A stretch of DNA of 64,000 nt from Aquabacterium humicola (GCF_030167915.1 NZ_JARGNB010000001.1:186001-250000), one strand, 5' to 3'; counted from the first letter of the stretch, positions 34,077 to 44,496 are shown. Notes: generated from the letters alone by a model not told the origin. Numbers and translations are program-made.

Positions 34077-34540
34077 CGGCCGCCGATGCTCGCACGCCGC
34101 ACCGGCCACAGCAGCCAGGCGCCGGCCAGCAGCGCCAGCGGCGGCAGCCCGTAGGCCAGCCATTCGGTCGACGGGTTCTTCAGCGTCGCGCCGTGCGCGC
34201 TCAGCATGCTGACCGCGGTCACCGCCGCCAGCAGCAGCAGTGCCTGCAGCGCGCGCGATCCGATCCAGCGGTCGAGCCGGCCCGCCAGCAGCGGCGCGGC
34301 ACCGGCCAGCAGCAGCGCGCTCCACAGCGGCAGCGCGATCAACGCCAGCAGCACGTCGGCGCTGGCGGGATTGACGCTGCGCAGCAGCTGCGGTGCGGCG
34401 GTGCAGGCGATCAGCCCGGCGGCGGGCAGCACGGCGAAGGCCAGACAGGGCCGCGACAGCGTGGTGAGGGTGCTGCGTGCTTCGGCCGCGAGGCTGTCGG
34501 CGAGGCTGGTGAAAGACAGGGGCAGGGCGGCAGCGTTCAC
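34073..34540 (-). CDS. Hypothetical membrane protein, four TM helices
   Basis: A 155-residue protein with about four hydrophobic segments (about 33-52, 62-82, 95-112 and 128-148). Ala/Leu-rich with an amphipathic N-terminus. It is coupled to the DUF3574 lipoprotein by an ATGA overlap and divergent from the acyltransferase-like gene. Not recognised. Confidence 0.65.
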   Translation of the reverse strand: MNAAALPLSFTSLADSLAAEARSTLTTLSRPCLAFAVLPAAGLIACTAAPQLLRSVNPASADVLLALIALPLWSALLLAGAAPLLAGRLDRWIGSRALQALLLLAAVTAVSMLSAHGATLKNPSTEWLAYGLPPLALLAGAWLLWPVRRASIGGR

Positions 34541-34645
34541 GGGTCAGGCTCCTTCGGCGGGTGCGCGCATCGTCCGGCGGTGTCGTTTCATGCCCGCTTC
34601 AACCGTCAGGCCGCGGTGGGTTTCAATCGTTACCATCGCCACCGC

Positions 34646-35374
34646 ATGACCGCCGCCGCCGCCCGCTACGACCGCCTCGACGCCTTGCGCGGTGCCGCCA
34701 TCGTCTGGATGGCGGCCTTCCACCTGGCCTTCGACCTCAACCACTTCCGGCTGCTGCGGCCCCTGCAGAACTTCTACGTCGACCCGCTGTGGACCTGGCA
34801 GCGCACGGCCATCGTCACCAGCTTCCTGTTCTGCGCCGGCCTGTCGCAGGCCGCGGCGCTGCACCAGGGCCAGCGGCCCGGACGCTTCTGGAAGCGCTGG
34901 TTGCAGATCTTCGACTGCGCGGTGCTGGTGTCGGCCGGCTCGGCGCTGATGTTCCCGAACAGCTGGATCAGCTTCGGCGTGCTGCACGGCATCGCGGTGA
35001 TGCTGGTGCTGGTGCGCTGGATGGCGCCGCTGAGGCAGTGGCTGTGGCTCGCCGGGGCGATCGCCTTGATCCTGCCGCGGCTCGTTCAGCACACCTTCTT
35101 CGACAGCCGCTGGACCAACTGGATCGGCCTCGTCACGAAGAAGCCGGTCACCGAAGACTACGTGCCGGTGCTGCCGTGGATCGGCGTGATGTGCTTCGGC
35201 CTCGCCGCCGGGCAATGGCTGCTGGCCAACCGGCCGGCGCTGCTGCAGGGCGCACTGGCGGCGCCGCTGAAGCCGCTGGCGGCGCTGGGGCGCTGGTCGC
35301 TGAGCTTCTACATGCTGCACCAGCCGGTGCTGATCGGCGCGATCATGGCGTACCTCCACTGGCGTCAACAATGA
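34646..35374 (+). CDS. DUF1624/HGSNAT-like membrane acyltransferase
   Basis: A 242-residue membrane protein with about seven hydrophobic segments. The opening [28 protein letters not shown] fits the heparan-alpha-glucosaminide N-acetyltransferase-like family, in which a His near this helix is thought to carry or accept acyl groups. It overlaps rlmB by 4 bases (ATGA), but a functional link with rRNA methylation is unlikely. Substrate unknown. Confidence 0.85.
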   Translation: MTAAAARYDRLDALRGAAIVWMAAFHLAFDLNHFRLLRPLQNFYVDPLWTWQRTAIVTSFLFCAGLSQAAALHQGQRPGRFWKRWLQIFDCAVLVSAGSALMFPNSWISFGVLHGIAVMLVLVRWMAPLRQWLWLAGAIALILPRLVQHTFFDSRWTNWIGLVTKKPVTEDYVPVLPWIGVMCFGLAAGQWLLANRPALLQGALAAPLKPLAALGRWSLSFYMLHQPVLIGAIMAYLHWRQQ

Positions 35375-36105
35375 GCACAAAGATCCTGTTCGGCTTCCAC
35401 GCCGTCACCGTGCGGCTGAAGACCGCGCCTGAGTCGATCGTCGAGATCCATGTCGACACCACGCGGCGAGACGCGCGCATGCGCCAGTTCGTCGAGCGCG
35501 CCGAAGGCCTGGGCGCCAAGCTGGTCGACAGCGACGATGCGCGCCTGACGGGCCTGGCCGGCAGCCCGCGCCACCAGGGCGTGGTCGCGCGCGTGCAGCC
35601 GATGAAGGCGCGGCATTCGCTCGACGAGGTGCTCGACGAGGTCGAGGGCCCGCCGCTGCTGCTGGTGCTCGACGGCGTGACCGACCCGCACAACCTCGGC
35701 GCCTGCCTGCGGGTGGCCGACGGCGCCGGCGCACACGCGGTGGTGGCGCCGAAGGACCACGCGGTGGGCCTCAACGCCACGGTGGCCAAGGTCGCCAGCG
35801 GCGCGGCCGAGACCGTGCCCTACCTGATGGTCACCAACCTCGCGCGCACGCTCAACGAGCTGAAGGAGCGCGACATCCGCATCGTCGGCTTCAGCGACGA
35901 CGCCGAGCGCACGCTGTATGACGTCGACTTCACGCAGCCCGTCGCGCTGGTGCTGGGCGCCGAAGGCCCCGGCATGCGGCAGCTGACGCGCAAGACCTGC
36001 GACGAGCTGGTGCGCATCCCGATGCAGGGCGCGGTCGAGAGCCTGAACGTGTCGGTGGCCGCGGGTGTGTGCCTGTACGAGGCGCTTCGCCAACGCCTGA
36101 AATGA
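35371..36105 (+). CDS. rlmB: 23S rRNA (guanosine-2251-2'-O)-methyltransferase RlmB
   Basis: A 244-residue SPOUT methyltransferase. The N-terminal substrate-binding domain covers residues 1-85, and the catalytic knot includes [24 protein letters not shown] and [20 protein letters not shown]. It methylates the 2'-OH of G2251 in the ribosomal P loop. The length matches the family (about 245). Confidence 0.95.
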   Translation: MSTKILFGFHAVTVRLKTAPESIVEIHVDTTRRDARMRQFVERAEGLGAKLVDSDDARLTGLAGSPRHQGVVARVQPMKARHSLDEVLDEVEGPPLLLVLDGVTDPHNLGACLRVADGAGAHAVVAPKDHAVGLNATVAKVASGAAETVPYLMVTNLARTLNELKERDIRIVGFSDDAERTLYDVDFTQPVALVLGAEGPGMRQLTRKTCDELVRIPMQGAVESLNVSVAAGVCLYEALRQRLK

Positions 36106-36115
36106 GCGGCCCGAC

Positions 36116-36877
36116 ATGAGCGGACCGGTGCCGCCGATCGACGAGCTGCGCGAGCGCCTGCGCGCCGCGCCGTCGATCTGCGTGCTCACCGGCGCCGGCA
36201 TGAGCGCCGAGAGCGGCATCGCCACCTTCCGCGATGCGCTGACCGGCCTGTGGTCGCGCTTCGACCCGGCCCAGCTGGCCAGCGAACAGGGCTTTCGCGC
36301 GAACCCGAAGCTCGTCTGGGACTGGTACGCCGAGCGCCGCGCCGGCGTGCGCGCCGCCGAGCCGAACGCCGGCCATCGTGCGCTCGGCGGCTTTGCCGGC
36401 CGCCATCCGGGCCGGCTGACCGTGATCAGCCAGAACGTCGACGACCTGGACCAGCGCGCCGGCAACGCCGACACGATCCGGCTGCACGGCGACATCCTGG
36501 AAGACCGCTGGCTCGAACCCTGCGCGCGCAGCCCGGGCTGCGACACCGCACGGGCGTCGGCCGGAACGCCGCCGCGCTGCGCCGAGTGCGGCAATGCGCT
36601 GCGGCCGGGCGTCGTCTGGTTCGGCGAAGCGCTGCCCCTCGCGGCGCTGGACGCGGCCGAGTCCGCCGTCAACTGCTGCGCGGTGATGCTGGTGGTCGGC
36701 ACGTCCGGCGCGGTCTGGCCGGCCGCCGGGCTGGCGGGTCGCGCCCGGCGCCGGGGCGCGTTTGTCGCGATCCTGAACCCGCACGAGAGCGAGATCGACG
36801 ACGAGGCGCATGTCGTGCTGCGCGGCACCGCGGCGACGTTGCTGCCCGCGCTGTTCGACGGTTCCGACAGGCTCTGA
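36116..36877 (+). CDS. cobB: Sir2-family NAD-dependent protein deacylase
   Basis: A 253-residue sirtuin. The NAD-binding motif is [15 protein letters not shown], the catalytic region reads [12 protein letters not shown]...LHGD with the catalytic His in LHGD, and a Cys4 zinc site is present (two Cys near CARSPGC and two in CAECG). It would remove acyl groups from Lys residues in proteins, including acetyl-CoA synthetase in known cases. It starts 10 bases after rlmB. Confidence 0.9.
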   Translation: MSGPVPPIDELRERLRAAPSICVLTGAGMSAESGIATFRDALTGLWSRFDPAQLASEQGFRANPKLVWDWYAERRAGVRAAEPNAGHRALGGFAGRHPGRLTVISQNVDDLDQRAGNADTIRLHGDILEDRWLEPCARSPGCDTARASAGTPPRCAECGNALRPGVVWFGEALPLAALDAAESAVNCCAVMLVVGTSGAVWPAAGLAGRARRRGAFVAILNPHESEIDDEAHVVLRGTAATLLPALFDGSDRL

Positions 36878-36957
36878 CGGCGCCTGACGGGCCGCCGGGC
36901 GCACAGCGCGCGCCTACACTTGCCGCCACCGCTGGCCCCTCCCGCCCCGAGCACACC

Positions 36958-37599
36958 ATGCCCGTCACCGCCGTCTCCCATCCGCTCGTCCGCCACAAGA
37001 TCGGACTGCTGCGCGAAGCCAACATCTCGACCAAGAAGTTCCGCGAGCTGACGCACGAGATCGCGCGTCTGCTGGCCTACGAGGCGACGGCCGATTTCCC
37101 GCTCGAGCGCACGACGATCGAGTGCTGGAGCGGCCCGGTCGAGATCGACCAGATCGCCGGCCGCAAGGTGACGATCGTGCCGATCCTGCGCGCGGGCCTG
37201 GGCATGCTGGACGGCGTGCTGGACCTGGTGCCGAACGCGAAGATCAGCGTCGTCGGCCTGTCGCGCGACCACGAGACGCTGCAGCCGGTGCACTACTTCG
37301 AGAAGTTCGTCGGCCACCTCGAGGAACGCACGGCGATCATCGTCGACCCGATGCTGGCCACCGCCGGCTCGATGATCGCCACCGTCGACCTGCTGAAGAA
37401 GCGCGGCTGCCAGGACATCCGCGCGCTGGTGCTGGTCGCCGCGCCCGAGGGCATCCGGGCGCTGAGCGACGCCCACCCGGACGTGCGCTGCTGGACGGCC
37501 GCGGTCGACAGCCACCTCAACGAGATCGGCTACATCATCCCGGGCCTGGGCGACGCCGGCGACAAGATCTTCGGCACCAAGGACGACGATACGAAGTAG
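36958..37599 (+). CDS. upp: Uracil phosphoribosyltransferase
   Basis: A 213-residue enzyme of the uracil salvage pathway, converting uracil and PRPP to UMP. The PRPP loop [17 protein letters not shown] and the uracil-binding segment near the C-terminus ([13 protein letters not shown]) are both canonical. The length matches the family. Confidence 0.96.
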   Translation: MPVTAVSHPLVRHKIGLLREANISTKKFRELTHEIARLLAYEATADFPLERTTIECWSGPVEIDQIAGRKVTIVPILRAGLGMLDGVLDLVPNAKISVVGLSRDHETLQPVHYFEKFVGHLEERTAIIVDPMLATAGSMIATVDLLKKRGCQDIRALVLVAAPEGIRALSDAHPDVRCWTAAVDSHLNEIGYIIPGLGDAGDKIFGTKDDDTK

Positions 37600-37691
37600 G
37601 GCGGCTGCACGGTCTGCCGGTTCTCGGCGCGATTTCTGTACCATCGCGCCCGTTTTCAATCGCCTTCCGCCAAGGCGCAGGAGCAAGTTTC

Positions 37692-38513
37692 ATGGGCATG
37701 GATGTCGTCGACTACGAGATCAAGGGTTCGGAAATGCAGTTCGTCGAGGTCGAGCTCGACCCCGGCGAGGCAGCGGTCGGCGAGGCCGGCAGCATGTTCT
37801 TCATGGATGCCGGCATCGGCATGGACACGGTCTTCGGCGACGGCTCGCAGGGCGGTGGCGGCGGCTTCTTCGGCAAGCTGCTGGGCGCCGGCAAGCGCCT
37901 GATCACCGGCGAATCGCTGTTCACCACCGTCTACACCAACAACGCCAGCCAGAAGCAGCGCGTCGCATTCGGCGCGCCGTACCCCGGCAAGATCCTGCCG
38001 ATGGACCTGAAGCAGCTCGGCGGCATGCTGATCTGCCAGAAGGACTCGTTCCTCTGCGCCGCGCGCGGCGTGACGCTGGGCATCGCGCTGCAGCAGAAGC
38101 TGTCGGTCGGCTTCTTCGGCGGCGAAGGCTTCATCATGCAGAAGCTCGAGGGCGACGGCCTGGCCTTCGTGCATGCCGGCGGCACCGTCGTGCGCCGCGA
38201 GCTGCACCCGGGCCAGACGCTGATGGTCGACACCGGCTGCGTGGTCGCCTACACGCCCAACGTCAACTTCGAGATCCAGTACGTCGGCAAGATCAAGACG
38301 GCACTGTTCGGCGGCGAGGGCCTGTTCTTCGCGAAGCTGACCGGACCCGGCACGATCTGGCTGCAGAGCCTGCCGTTCTCGCGCCTGGCCAGCCGCGTCT
38401 TCGCGGCGGCGCCGCAGATGGGCGGCCGCGGCCGCGAGGAAGGGTCGGTGCTCGGCGGCATCGCCACCGGCGGTTTGCTGGGCGGAATTCTCGGCGGCGG
38501 CGACGACGAGTGA
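37692..38513 (+). CDS. AIM24/TIGR00266 family protein
   Basis: A 273-residue protein of the TIGR00266 (AIM24-like) family. It has a beta-rich double-stranded helix pattern with GSEMQFVEVELDPGEAAVGE, GGGGGFFGKLLGAGKRLITG and CVVAYTPNVNFEIQ. The C-terminus is a long Gly tail (GGLLGGILGGGDDE). GGAG stands upstream of the ATG. Related proteins are linked to mitochondrial membrane organisation in yeast, but the bacterial function is unknown. Confidence 0.9.
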   Translation: MGMDVVDYEIKGSEMQFVEVELDPGEAAVGEAGSMFFMDAGIGMDTVFGDGSQGGGGGFFGKLLGAGKRLITGESLFTTVYTNNASQKQRVAFGAPYPGKILPMDLKQLGGMLICQKDSFLCAARGVTLGIALQQKLSVGFFGGEGFIMQKLEGDGLAFVHAGGTVVRRELHPGQTLMVDTGCVVAYTPNVNFEIQYVGKIKTALFGGEGLFFAKLTGPGTIWLQSLPFSRLASRVFAAAPQMGGRGREEGSVLGGIATGGLLGGILGGGDDE

Positions 38514-38586
38514 CCTTTCTCAAGCCGCGAGCCGGGGCACACGCCTAAACTCGCGGGTTCTCGCTCGTCCGGTCCGGTAGGTGGTC

Positions 38587-39624
38587 GTGAAACTTTCCAA
38601 CTCGCTGCGGCGTGTCGCCGCCGCGGCGGCGCTGCTCGGCGCCGCCTTCGCCACGCTGGCGCCGCAGGTCGCTTCGGCCGACGCGATGCCGTCGGTCGCC
38701 GCCGCCAAGCCGATCTTCGTGCTGAACTCGATGGACGCGAGCATCAGCGTCGTCGACCCTGTCAGCTTCGCCGAGCGCAAGCGCATCCCGACCGGGGGCA
38801 AGGAACCGCACCACCTGTACCTCACGCCGGACAGGAAGAGCCTGATCGTCGCCAACGCGATGAGCAACTCGCTGACCTTCGTCGACCCCGTCACCGCCGA
38901 GGTGCAGCGCACCGTCAACGACATCGACGATCCGTATCACCTGCGCTTCTCGCCGGACATGAAGTGGTTCGTCACCGCGGCGAACCGGCTCGACCATGTC
39001 GACATCTACCGCTGGCAGCCGCAGGAAGCCGCGCAGCCGCTGAAGCTCGTCAAGCGCATTCCGGCCGGCAAGACGCCGAGCCACCTGGCAATCGACTCGA
39101 AGAGCCGCATGCTCTATGTGTCGCTGCAGGACAGCGACGAGCTGATGGCCATCGACCTGCAGACGCAGGCGCCGAAGTGGACGATCAAGATCGGCAAGAT
39201 GCCGGCCGACGTCTACCTGACGCCGGACGACAAGCGCCTGCTGGTGGGCCTGACCGGCGACCGCCAGGTCGAGGTCTACGACGTGGCGGGCGACAAGCCG
39301 GCACTGCTGCAGCGCATCGTCACCGGCGAGGGCGCGCATGCCTTCCGCGCGCGCGGCGACGGCAAGCAGGTCTTCGTCACCAACCGCGTCGCGAACACGA
39401 TCAGCGTGATCGACCTGGCCACCCTCAGCGTTGTCGGCCAGATTGCCGCCCCGGGCGGCCCCGATTGCGCCGAGGTGCTCGCCGACGGCAAGACGCTGGT
39501 GGTCGGTGCGCGCTGGGCGCGCAAGCTCAGCTTCGTCGACATCGACAGCCGCAAGCTCGTGCGGCAGGTCCCGGTGGGCCGCTCGCCGCATGGCGTGTGG
39601 ACGCTGGACCATGCACCCCGGTAA
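38587..39624 (+). CDS. YncE-like beta-propeller secreted protein
   Basis: A 345-residue exported beta-propeller. A Sec signal covers about 1-33 (ending VASA), then seven YVTN-type blades repeat, for example KRIPTGGKEPHHLYLTPDRK, MPADVYLTPDDK and SVIDLATLSVVGQI. The GTG at 38587 is chosen because GGTAGGTGG lies a few bases upstream; GTG at 38581 would add two residues. The polysaccharide deacetylase gene starts inside its 3' end (14-base overlap). Confidence 0.87.
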   Translation: MKLSNSLRRVAAAAALLGAAFATLAPQVASADAMPSVAAAKPIFVLNSMDASISVVDPVSFAERKRIPTGGKEPHHLYLTPDRKSLIVANAMSNSLTFVDPVTAEVQRTVNDIDDPYHLRFSPDMKWFVTAANRLDHVDIYRWQPQEAAQPLKLVKRIPAGKTPSHLAIDSKSRMLYVSLQDSDELMAIDLQTQAPKWTIKIGKMPADVYLTPDDKRLLVGLTGDRQVEVYDVAGDKPALLQRIVTGEGAHAFRARGDGKQVFVTNRVANTISVIDLATLSVVGQIAAPGGPDCAEVLADGKTLVVGARWARKLSFVDIDSRKLVRQVPVGRSPHGVWTLDHAPR

Positions 39625-40387
39625 GCGCAGCCTGCTGTTCGTCCCCCTGTGCGTGGCCGCGCTGAACAGCGCGGCGGCGGGGACCTGTTCCCGCCCGGTC
39701 TACCTGACCTTCGACACCGGCCACATGGGCATCGCGCCGCTGGTGGCCGAGGTGCTGAAGCGCCAGGACGTGCGCGTCACCTTCTTCCTCGCCGACGAAC
39801 GCACGCTGGACGGCGGCTCCAGCCTGGACGGCGCCCAAGCCGGCTGGTGGAAGGCCCGCGCGGCCGAGGGCCACGCCTTCGGCTCGCACACGAGGGACCA
39901 CCTGCGCTGGCTGGCCGACCGGCCCGATGGCCGCTTCGAGATGCGGCCCGACGCCGGCGCAAAGGCCGGCAAGCGGCTCACGGTCGACGCAGCCGCCTAT
40001 TGCACGCAGCTCGCTGCACCGGCCGAGCGCTTCAAGGCGATGACGGGCCAGACCATGCTGCCGCTGTTCCGCGCACCGGGCGGCAAGACCTCGCCGAAGC
40101 TGCTGGCCGCCGCCGCGTCCTGCGGCTGGACGCATGTCGGCTGGTCCGACGCCGGTTTCCTCGGCGACGAGCTGCCGAGCGAACGCTTCCCGAACGATCA
40201 GCTGCTCAGGCGGGCGCTCGCGCGCATCAGCGCCGGCGACATCCTGCTCGCGCATCTGGGCATCCACGACCGGAAGGACCCCTGGGCGCCGGCGGTGCTG
40301 GAGCCGCTGATCGAAGGCCTGAAGGCCCGCGGCCTGTGCTTCGCGACCTTGCGCGAGCATCCGCGCTACGGGGCGGCGGCGAAATGA
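39611..40387 (+). CDS. Polysaccharide deacetylase family protein (NodB homology)
   Basis: A 258-residue exported protein. A signal peptide (1-23) precedes the NodB motifs: VYLTFDTGHMG (metal Asp), GSHTRDHL (metal His pair), and FRAPGGK. The first motif is TFDTG rather than the common TFDDG. It would remove N-acetyl groups from a polysaccharide, perhaps peptidoglycan. It overlaps the next gene by 4 bases (ATGA). Confidence 0.9.
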   Translation: MHPGKRSLLFVPLCVAALNSAAAGTCSRPVYLTFDTGHMGIAPLVAEVLKRQDVRVTFFLADERTLDGGSSLDGAQAGWWKARAAEGHAFGSHTRDHLRWLADRPDGRFEMRPDAGAKAGKRLTVDAAAYCTQLAAPAERFKAMTGQTMLPLFRAPGGKTSPKLLAAAASCGWTHVGWSDAGFLGDELPSERFPNDQLLRRALARISAGDILLAHLGIHDRKDPWAPAVLEPLIEGLKARGLCFATLREHPRYGAAAK

Positions 40388-41349
40388 GCGGGTCGCCCGC
40401 TGATTGGTTCGGCGACGCGCAGCAGGCGCTGTTCGAGGCGGTGGTGCAGCCGCTGATGTACCGCTTCGACCTCAGCGGCGTGCTCGAGCAGGGCTACGAG
40501 GGCACCGGCTGGCTGCTGGTCGGGCTGCTGCAGCTCGTGGTCATGCTGACATTGATGCGCGCCTTCGAACGCTGGCGGCCGGTCGAGCCGGTGACCGACC
40601 GGCGCGCGGTGCGCACCGACATCGTCTATACGCTGATCCATCGCCTCGGGCTCTTCCGCCTGCTCACCTTCCTCGCGATCGATCCGCTGTGGGATGCGCT
40701 GGCCGCGCAGGGCCGGCTGTGGGAACTGCGGCCGCTGGACCTCGACCGGCTGTGGCCCGGCCTCACCGACATTCCGATGGTCAGCTTCCTCGTCTACCTC
40801 GTCGTCTTCGACTTCGTCGACTACTGGCTGCACCGCGCGCAGCACCGGTTCGGCTGGTGGTGGCAGCTGCATGCGCTGCACCACAGCCAGCGCCAGATGA
40901 CGATGTGGTCGGACAACCGCAACCACCTGCTCGACGACCTGATCCGCGACAGCCTGTTCGCGCTGCTGGCGCTGGCCATCGGCGTGCCGCCGGCGCAGTA
41001 CGTCGCGCTGGTCGCGCTGACGCAGCTGATCGAGAGCTTCTCGCATGCCAACGTGCGGCTGGACTTCGGCCGCTGGGGCAGCCGGCTGCTGGTCGGCCCT
41101 CGTTTCCACCGGCTGCACCACGGCATCGGCATCGGCCACGAGTCGGGCGGGGCGGGCACCTTGGGCGGCCACAACTTCGCGGTGCTGTTCCCGGTCTGGG
41201 ACATCCTCTTCGGCACCGCGCGCTACGACGGCCTCGATCACCCGACCGGCATCCGCGACCAGCTGCCCGACCAGGGCGGGCGCGACTACGGGCGCGGCTT
41301 CTGGTCGCAGCAGTGGCTGGGGCTGAAGCGCCTGGTCGGCAAGGCCTGA
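40384..41349 (+). CDS. Sterol desaturase/fatty-acid hydroxylase family membrane protein
   Basis: A 321-residue membrane di-iron protein. Three His boxes are visible: HRAQH, HALHHS and HRLHHG, with further His in FSHAN and GHNF. Four hydrophobic segments surround them. The family inserts oxygen into lipid chains (hydroxylation or desaturation). The start overlaps the deacetylase stop by 4 bases. The particular lipid is unknown. Confidence 0.9.
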   Translation: MSGSPADWFGDAQQALFEAVVQPLMYRFDLSGVLEQGYEGTGWLLVGLLQLVVMLTLMRAFERWRPVEPVTDRRAVRTDIVYTLIHRLGLFRLLTFLAIDPLWDALAAQGRLWELRPLDLDRLWPGLTDIPMVSFLVYLVVFDFVDYWLHRAQHRFGWWWQLHALHHSQRQMTMWSDNRNHLLDDLIRDSLFALLALAIGVPPAQYVALVALTQLIESFSHANVRLDFGRWGSRLLVGPRFHRLHHGIGIGHESGGAGTLGGHNFAVLFPVWDILFGTARYDGLDHPTGIRDQLPDQGGRDYGRGFWSQQWLGLKRLVGKA

Positions 41350-41392
41350 ACGCGCGGGCCTGCGCCCCGCATTGCGGCTATCCTCCGCCGCG

Positions 41393-42256
41393 ATGAAAGA
41401 ACTGCTCGACGCCTTCTGGCGTGCCGCGGCCTATTGCCTGCATCCCAAGGTCATCGGCCTGTCGCTGCTGCCGCTGCTGCTGTGCGCGCTGATCGCGCTC
41501 GGCCTCGGCTGGCTGTTCTGGGAACCGGCGATGGACGCGGTGCGCGCGACGCTGGAAAGCTGGCAGCTCGTCGATGCGGCGTTGCGCTGGGTCGAGGCGA
41601 TGGTCGGCGGCTCGTTCCGCACGGTGCTCGCGCCGCTGATCGTCGTGATGCTGGCGCTGCCGGTGGTGGTCGTGCTGTCGCTGCTGCTGGTGGCGCTGCT
41701 GATGGCGCCCGCGGTGGTCGGCCTCATCGCCGCCCGGCGCTTCCCGGCGCTGGAACGTCGCCGCGGCGCGAGCCTGCTGGCAGGCTTCGCTTGGTCGGTG
41801 CTCAGCGGGGCGCTGGCGCTGGTCGCGATCGTGGTCAGCATGCCGCTGTGGCTGATTCCGCCGCTGATCCTGATCCTGCCGCCGATGATCTGGGGCTGGC
41901 TGGCCTACCGCGTGATGAGCTTCGACGTGCTGGCCGAGCACGCGGACGCCACCGAACGCCGGCTGCTGATGCAGCGCCACCGCGGGCCGTTGCTGGCGAT
42001 CGGGCTGGTCACCGGCTACCTCGGCGCGGCACCGTCGCTGCTGTGGGCCTTCAGCGTCGGCACGCTGATCTTCGCGCCGCTGCTGGTGGTGATCTCGATC
42101 TGGCTCTACACGCTGGTATTCGCCTTCAGCACGCTCTGGTTCGCCCACTACGGGCTGGCAGCGCTGGCCGCGCTGCGCACCGAAGCGGCCGCCATGCCGG
42201 CACCATCGGCGCCCCAAATCAGTGCGATCGATGCGCCGCCATTGGCACCGAAATAG
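41393..42256 (+). CDS. EI24-domain (CysZ-like) membrane protein
   Basis: A 287-residue protein with about five to six hydrophobic segments. The opening AFWRAAAYCLHPKVIGLSLLPL is typical of EI24/CysZ-like proteins; CysZ imports sulfate in E. coli. The link to sulfur is not shown here by neighbours. It ends 10 bases before a likely NtrC site for glnA. Confidence 0.85.
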   Translation: MKELLDAFWRAAAYCLHPKVIGLSLLPLLLCALIALGLGWLFWEPAMDAVRATLESWQLVDAALRWVEAMVGGSFRTVLAPLIVVMLALPVVVVLSLLLVALLMAPAVVGLIAARRFPALERRRGASLLAGFAWSVLSGALALVAIVVSMPLWLIPPLILILPPMIWGWLAYRVMSFDVLAEHADATERRLLMQRHRGPLLAIGLVTGYLGAAPSLLWAFSVGTLIFAPLLVVISIWLYTLVFAFSTLWFAHYGLAALAALRTEAAAMPAPSAPQISAIDAPPLAPK

Positions 42257-42266
42257 GGCTCTTCAG

Positions 42267-42283
42267 TGCGCAAAGTTGGTGCA
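42267..42283. promoter_or_regulatory. NtrC-type enhancer site upstream of glnA
   Basis: TGCGCAAAGTTGGTGCA has imperfect inverted arms (TGCGC and GTGCA) in the arrangement of NtrC sites (GCAC-N5-7-GTGC type). It lies about 45 bases before the sigma-54 promoter -24 element, closer than usual. ntrC is in the same locus. Confidence 0.6.
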
Positions 42284-42320
42284 TCACGGGCTTGACGCCA
42301 GGGCAGGCCGATGCCCCTGA

Positions 42321-42340
42321 ACCCGGCATGCTTTCTGCTA
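42321..42340 (+). promoter_or_regulatory. Sigma-54 promoter of glnA
   Basis: CGGCATGCTTTCTGCT matches the sigma-54 consensus TGGCACG-N4-TTGC with GG at 42325-42326 and GC at 42337-42338, ten bases apart. Transcription should start near 42350, giving an 85-base leader to glnA at 42435. Expected activation by NtrC when nitrogen is short. Confidence 0.78.
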
Positions 42341-42434
42341 CATTCCAGTGCGTCTTTGAGGGGGCAATCCCCTCGCCAAGAAGAATCGCACCCCTCATTC
42401 CCCCATTCCCGCGTTCTGCTAGGAGAACACTCTG

Positions 42435-43850
42435 ATGGCCAAGACCGTCGCCGATGTGATGTCGATGGTGAAGGAAAACGAAGTCAAGTTCGTCGACTTC
42501 CGTTTCACCGACACCCGCGGCAAGGAACAACACGTCACCGTGCCCGTGTCGCACTTCGATGAAGACAAGTTCACGTCGGGCCATGCCTTCGACGGTTCGT
42601 CGATCGCCGGCTGGAAGGGCATCGAGGCCTCGGACATGCTGCTGATGCCGGACCCGAACACGGCCAACATCGACCCGTTCTTCGAAGAGCCGACGCTGAT
42701 CCTGTCCTGCGACGTGCTCGAGCCGGGCGACGGCAAGCCCTACGAGCGCGACCCGCGTTCGCTGGCCAAGCGCGCCGAGGCCTACCTGAAGTCGTCGGGC
42801 ATCGGCGATGCGGCCTTCTTCGGCCCCGAGCCCGAATTCTTCATCTTCGACCAGGTGCACTGGAACGTCGACATGAGCGGCGCTTCCTACAAGATCAGCT
42901 CCGAAGAAGCGCCGTGGTCCACCGGCGGCACCTTCGAAGGCGGCAACATGGGCCACCGCCCGGCCGTCAAGGGCGGCTACTTCCCGGTGCCCCCGGTCGA
43001 CAGCTTCCAGGACATGCGCTCGGAGATGTGCCTGATCCTCGAGCAGCTGGGCATCCCGGTCGAGGTTCACCACCACGAGGTGGCGGCCCCCGGCCAGTGC
43101 GAGATCGGCACCAAGTTCTCGACGCTGGTCGAGCGCGCCGACTGGCTGATGCTGCAGAAGTACGTGATCCACAACGTCGCGCACGCCTACGGCAAGACCG
43201 CGACCTTCATGCCCAAGCCCGTCGTTGGCGACAACGGCAGCGGCATGCACGTGCACCAGTCGGTCTGGAAGGACGGCAAGAACCTGTTCTCCGGCGACGG
43301 CTACGGCGGCCTGTCGGAGTTCGCGCTGTACTACATCGGCGGCATCATCAAGCATGCCCGCGCGCTGAACGCGATCACCAACCCCGGCACCAACAGCTAC
43401 AAGCGCCTGGTGCCCGGCTTCGAAGCCCCGGTGAAGCTGGCCTATTCGGCGCGCAACCGCTCGGCCTCGATCCGCATCCCCTACGTCGCGAACCCGAAGG
43501 GCCGCCGCATCGAGGTGCGCTTCCCCGATCCCACCTGCAATCCGTACCTCGCGTTCGCCGCGATGCTGATGGCCGGCCTCGACGGCGTCGAGAACAAGAT
43601 CCATCCGGGCGAAGCCGCCACGAAGGACCTGTACCACCTGCCGCCGGAAGAAGACGCGAAGATCCCGACCGTCTGCCACAGCCTGGACCAGGCCCTCGAG
43701 TACCTCGACAAGGACCGCGCGTTCCTGACCAAGGGCGGCGTGTTCACCGACGCGTACATCGACGCCTACATCGAGCTGAAGATGCAGGAAGTGACGCGCT
43801 TCCGCATGACGACGCACCCGCTCGAGTTCGACATGTACTACAGCCTGTAA
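42435..43850 (+). CDS. glnA: Glutamine synthetase type I
   Basis: A 471-residue class I-beta glutamine synthetase. Substrate-binding stretches [12 protein letters not shown] and [19 protein letters not shown] are present, and the adenylylation Tyr is Tyr400 (DLYHLP). It joins ammonia to glutamate with ATP. Its length matches the GSI family. A sigma-54 promoter, an NtrC site and a terminator surround it, with ntrB and ntrC downstream. Confidence 0.97.
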   Translation: MAKTVADVMSMVKENEVKFVDFRFTDTRGKEQHVTVPVSHFDEDKFTSGHAFDGSSIAGWKGIEASDMLLMPDPNTANIDPFFEEPTLILSCDVLEPGDGKPYERDPRSLAKRAEAYLKSSGIGDAAFFGPEPEFFIFDQVHWNVDMSGASYKISSEEAPWSTGGTFEGGNMGHRPAVKGGYFPVPPVDSFQDMRSEMCLILEQLGIPVEVHHHEVAAPGQCEIGTKFSTLVERADWLMLQKYVIHNVAHAYGKTATFMPKPVVGDNGSGMHVHQSVWKDGKNLFSGDGYGGLSEFALYYIGGIIKHARALNAITNPGTNSYKRLVPGFEAPVKLAYSARNRSASIRIPYVANPKGRRIEVRFPDPTCNPYLAFAAMLMAGLDGVENKIHPGEAATKDLYHLPPEEDAKIPTVCHSLDQALEYLDKDRAFLTKGGVFTDAYIDAYIELKMQEVTRFRMTTHPLEFDMYYSL

Positions 43851-43895
43851 TCGGCTGTTGGGCTTGTCGGCTCGTCGCGAGCCGGCGCGTTCAAG

Positions 43896-43925
43896 AAGGG
43901 GCGGCCAGTCGGCCGCCCTTTTTTG
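43896..43925 (+). terminator. Rho-independent terminator after glnA
   Basis: GGGCGGCC (43899-43906) and GGCCGCCC (43911-43918) form an 8-bp stem with a 4-base loop (AGTC), followed by seven T residues. It lies 45 bases after the glnA stop and separates glnA from the DUF4124-ntrB-ntrC unit. Confidence 0.9.
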
Positions 43926-43968
43926 TTGTCCTGGTGCGCCACAATGGCGTGCAGACCGGAGACGAGCC

Positions 43969-44496
43969 ATGACCAGCAGGCTGTTTCACCTCGGGATGCT
44001 GCTCGCCGTATCGACGGCGGCATGGTCCCAGAGCCCCTCGACCGCCCCGACGCAGCAGGCGCCCTCGGCCAACGTGTACCGCTGCCCCGGCCCGCCGGTG
44101 CTCTACACCGACGCGCTGACCGCCAAGGAAGCCAACGAGCGCGGCTGCAAGCTGATCGAGGGCACGCCGATCACCATCGTGCAGATGCCCAAGCCGCGCA
44201 CCGCGCCGTCCAACGCGGCCGCCGGCGGCGCCTCGCGCCCCGACAGCCGCGTCGATCCGACCGCGCAGCGCGCACGCGACAACGACGCCCGCCGCATCCT
44301 CGAAGGCGAGCTCAAGCGCGAGGAGGACAAGCTGGCGACGCTGAAGAAGGAATACAACAACGGCGAGCCGGAGCGACTGGGCAGCGAGCGCAACTACCAG
44401 ACCTACCTCGACCGCGTCGCCGGCCTGAAGGCCAGCATCACGCGCAGCGAGAGCGACATCGCCGCGCTGAAGCGCGAGCTGTCGAAGCTGCAGTGA
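43969..44496 (+). CDS. DUF4124-like exported protein with coiled-coil tail
   Basis: A 175-residue protein. A signal peptide covers about 1-21 (ending AWSQ), followed by a DUF4124-like segment with Cys at VYRCPGPPVLYTDALT and ERGCKLI. The C-terminal half (about 105-175) is a charged coiled coil (ARRILEGELKREEDKLATLK). It overlaps the start of ntrB by 4 bases (GTGA), so it is translated with the nitrogen regulators, though its role is unknown. Confidence 0.8.
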   Translation: MTSRLFHLGMLLAVSTAAWSQSPSTAPTQQAPSANVYRCPGPPVLYTDALTAKEANERGCKLIEGTPITIVQMPKPRTAPSNAAAGGASRPDSRVDPTAQRARDNDARRILEGELKREEDKLATLKKEYNNGEPERLGSERNYQTYLDRVAGLKASITRSESDIAALKRELSKLQ

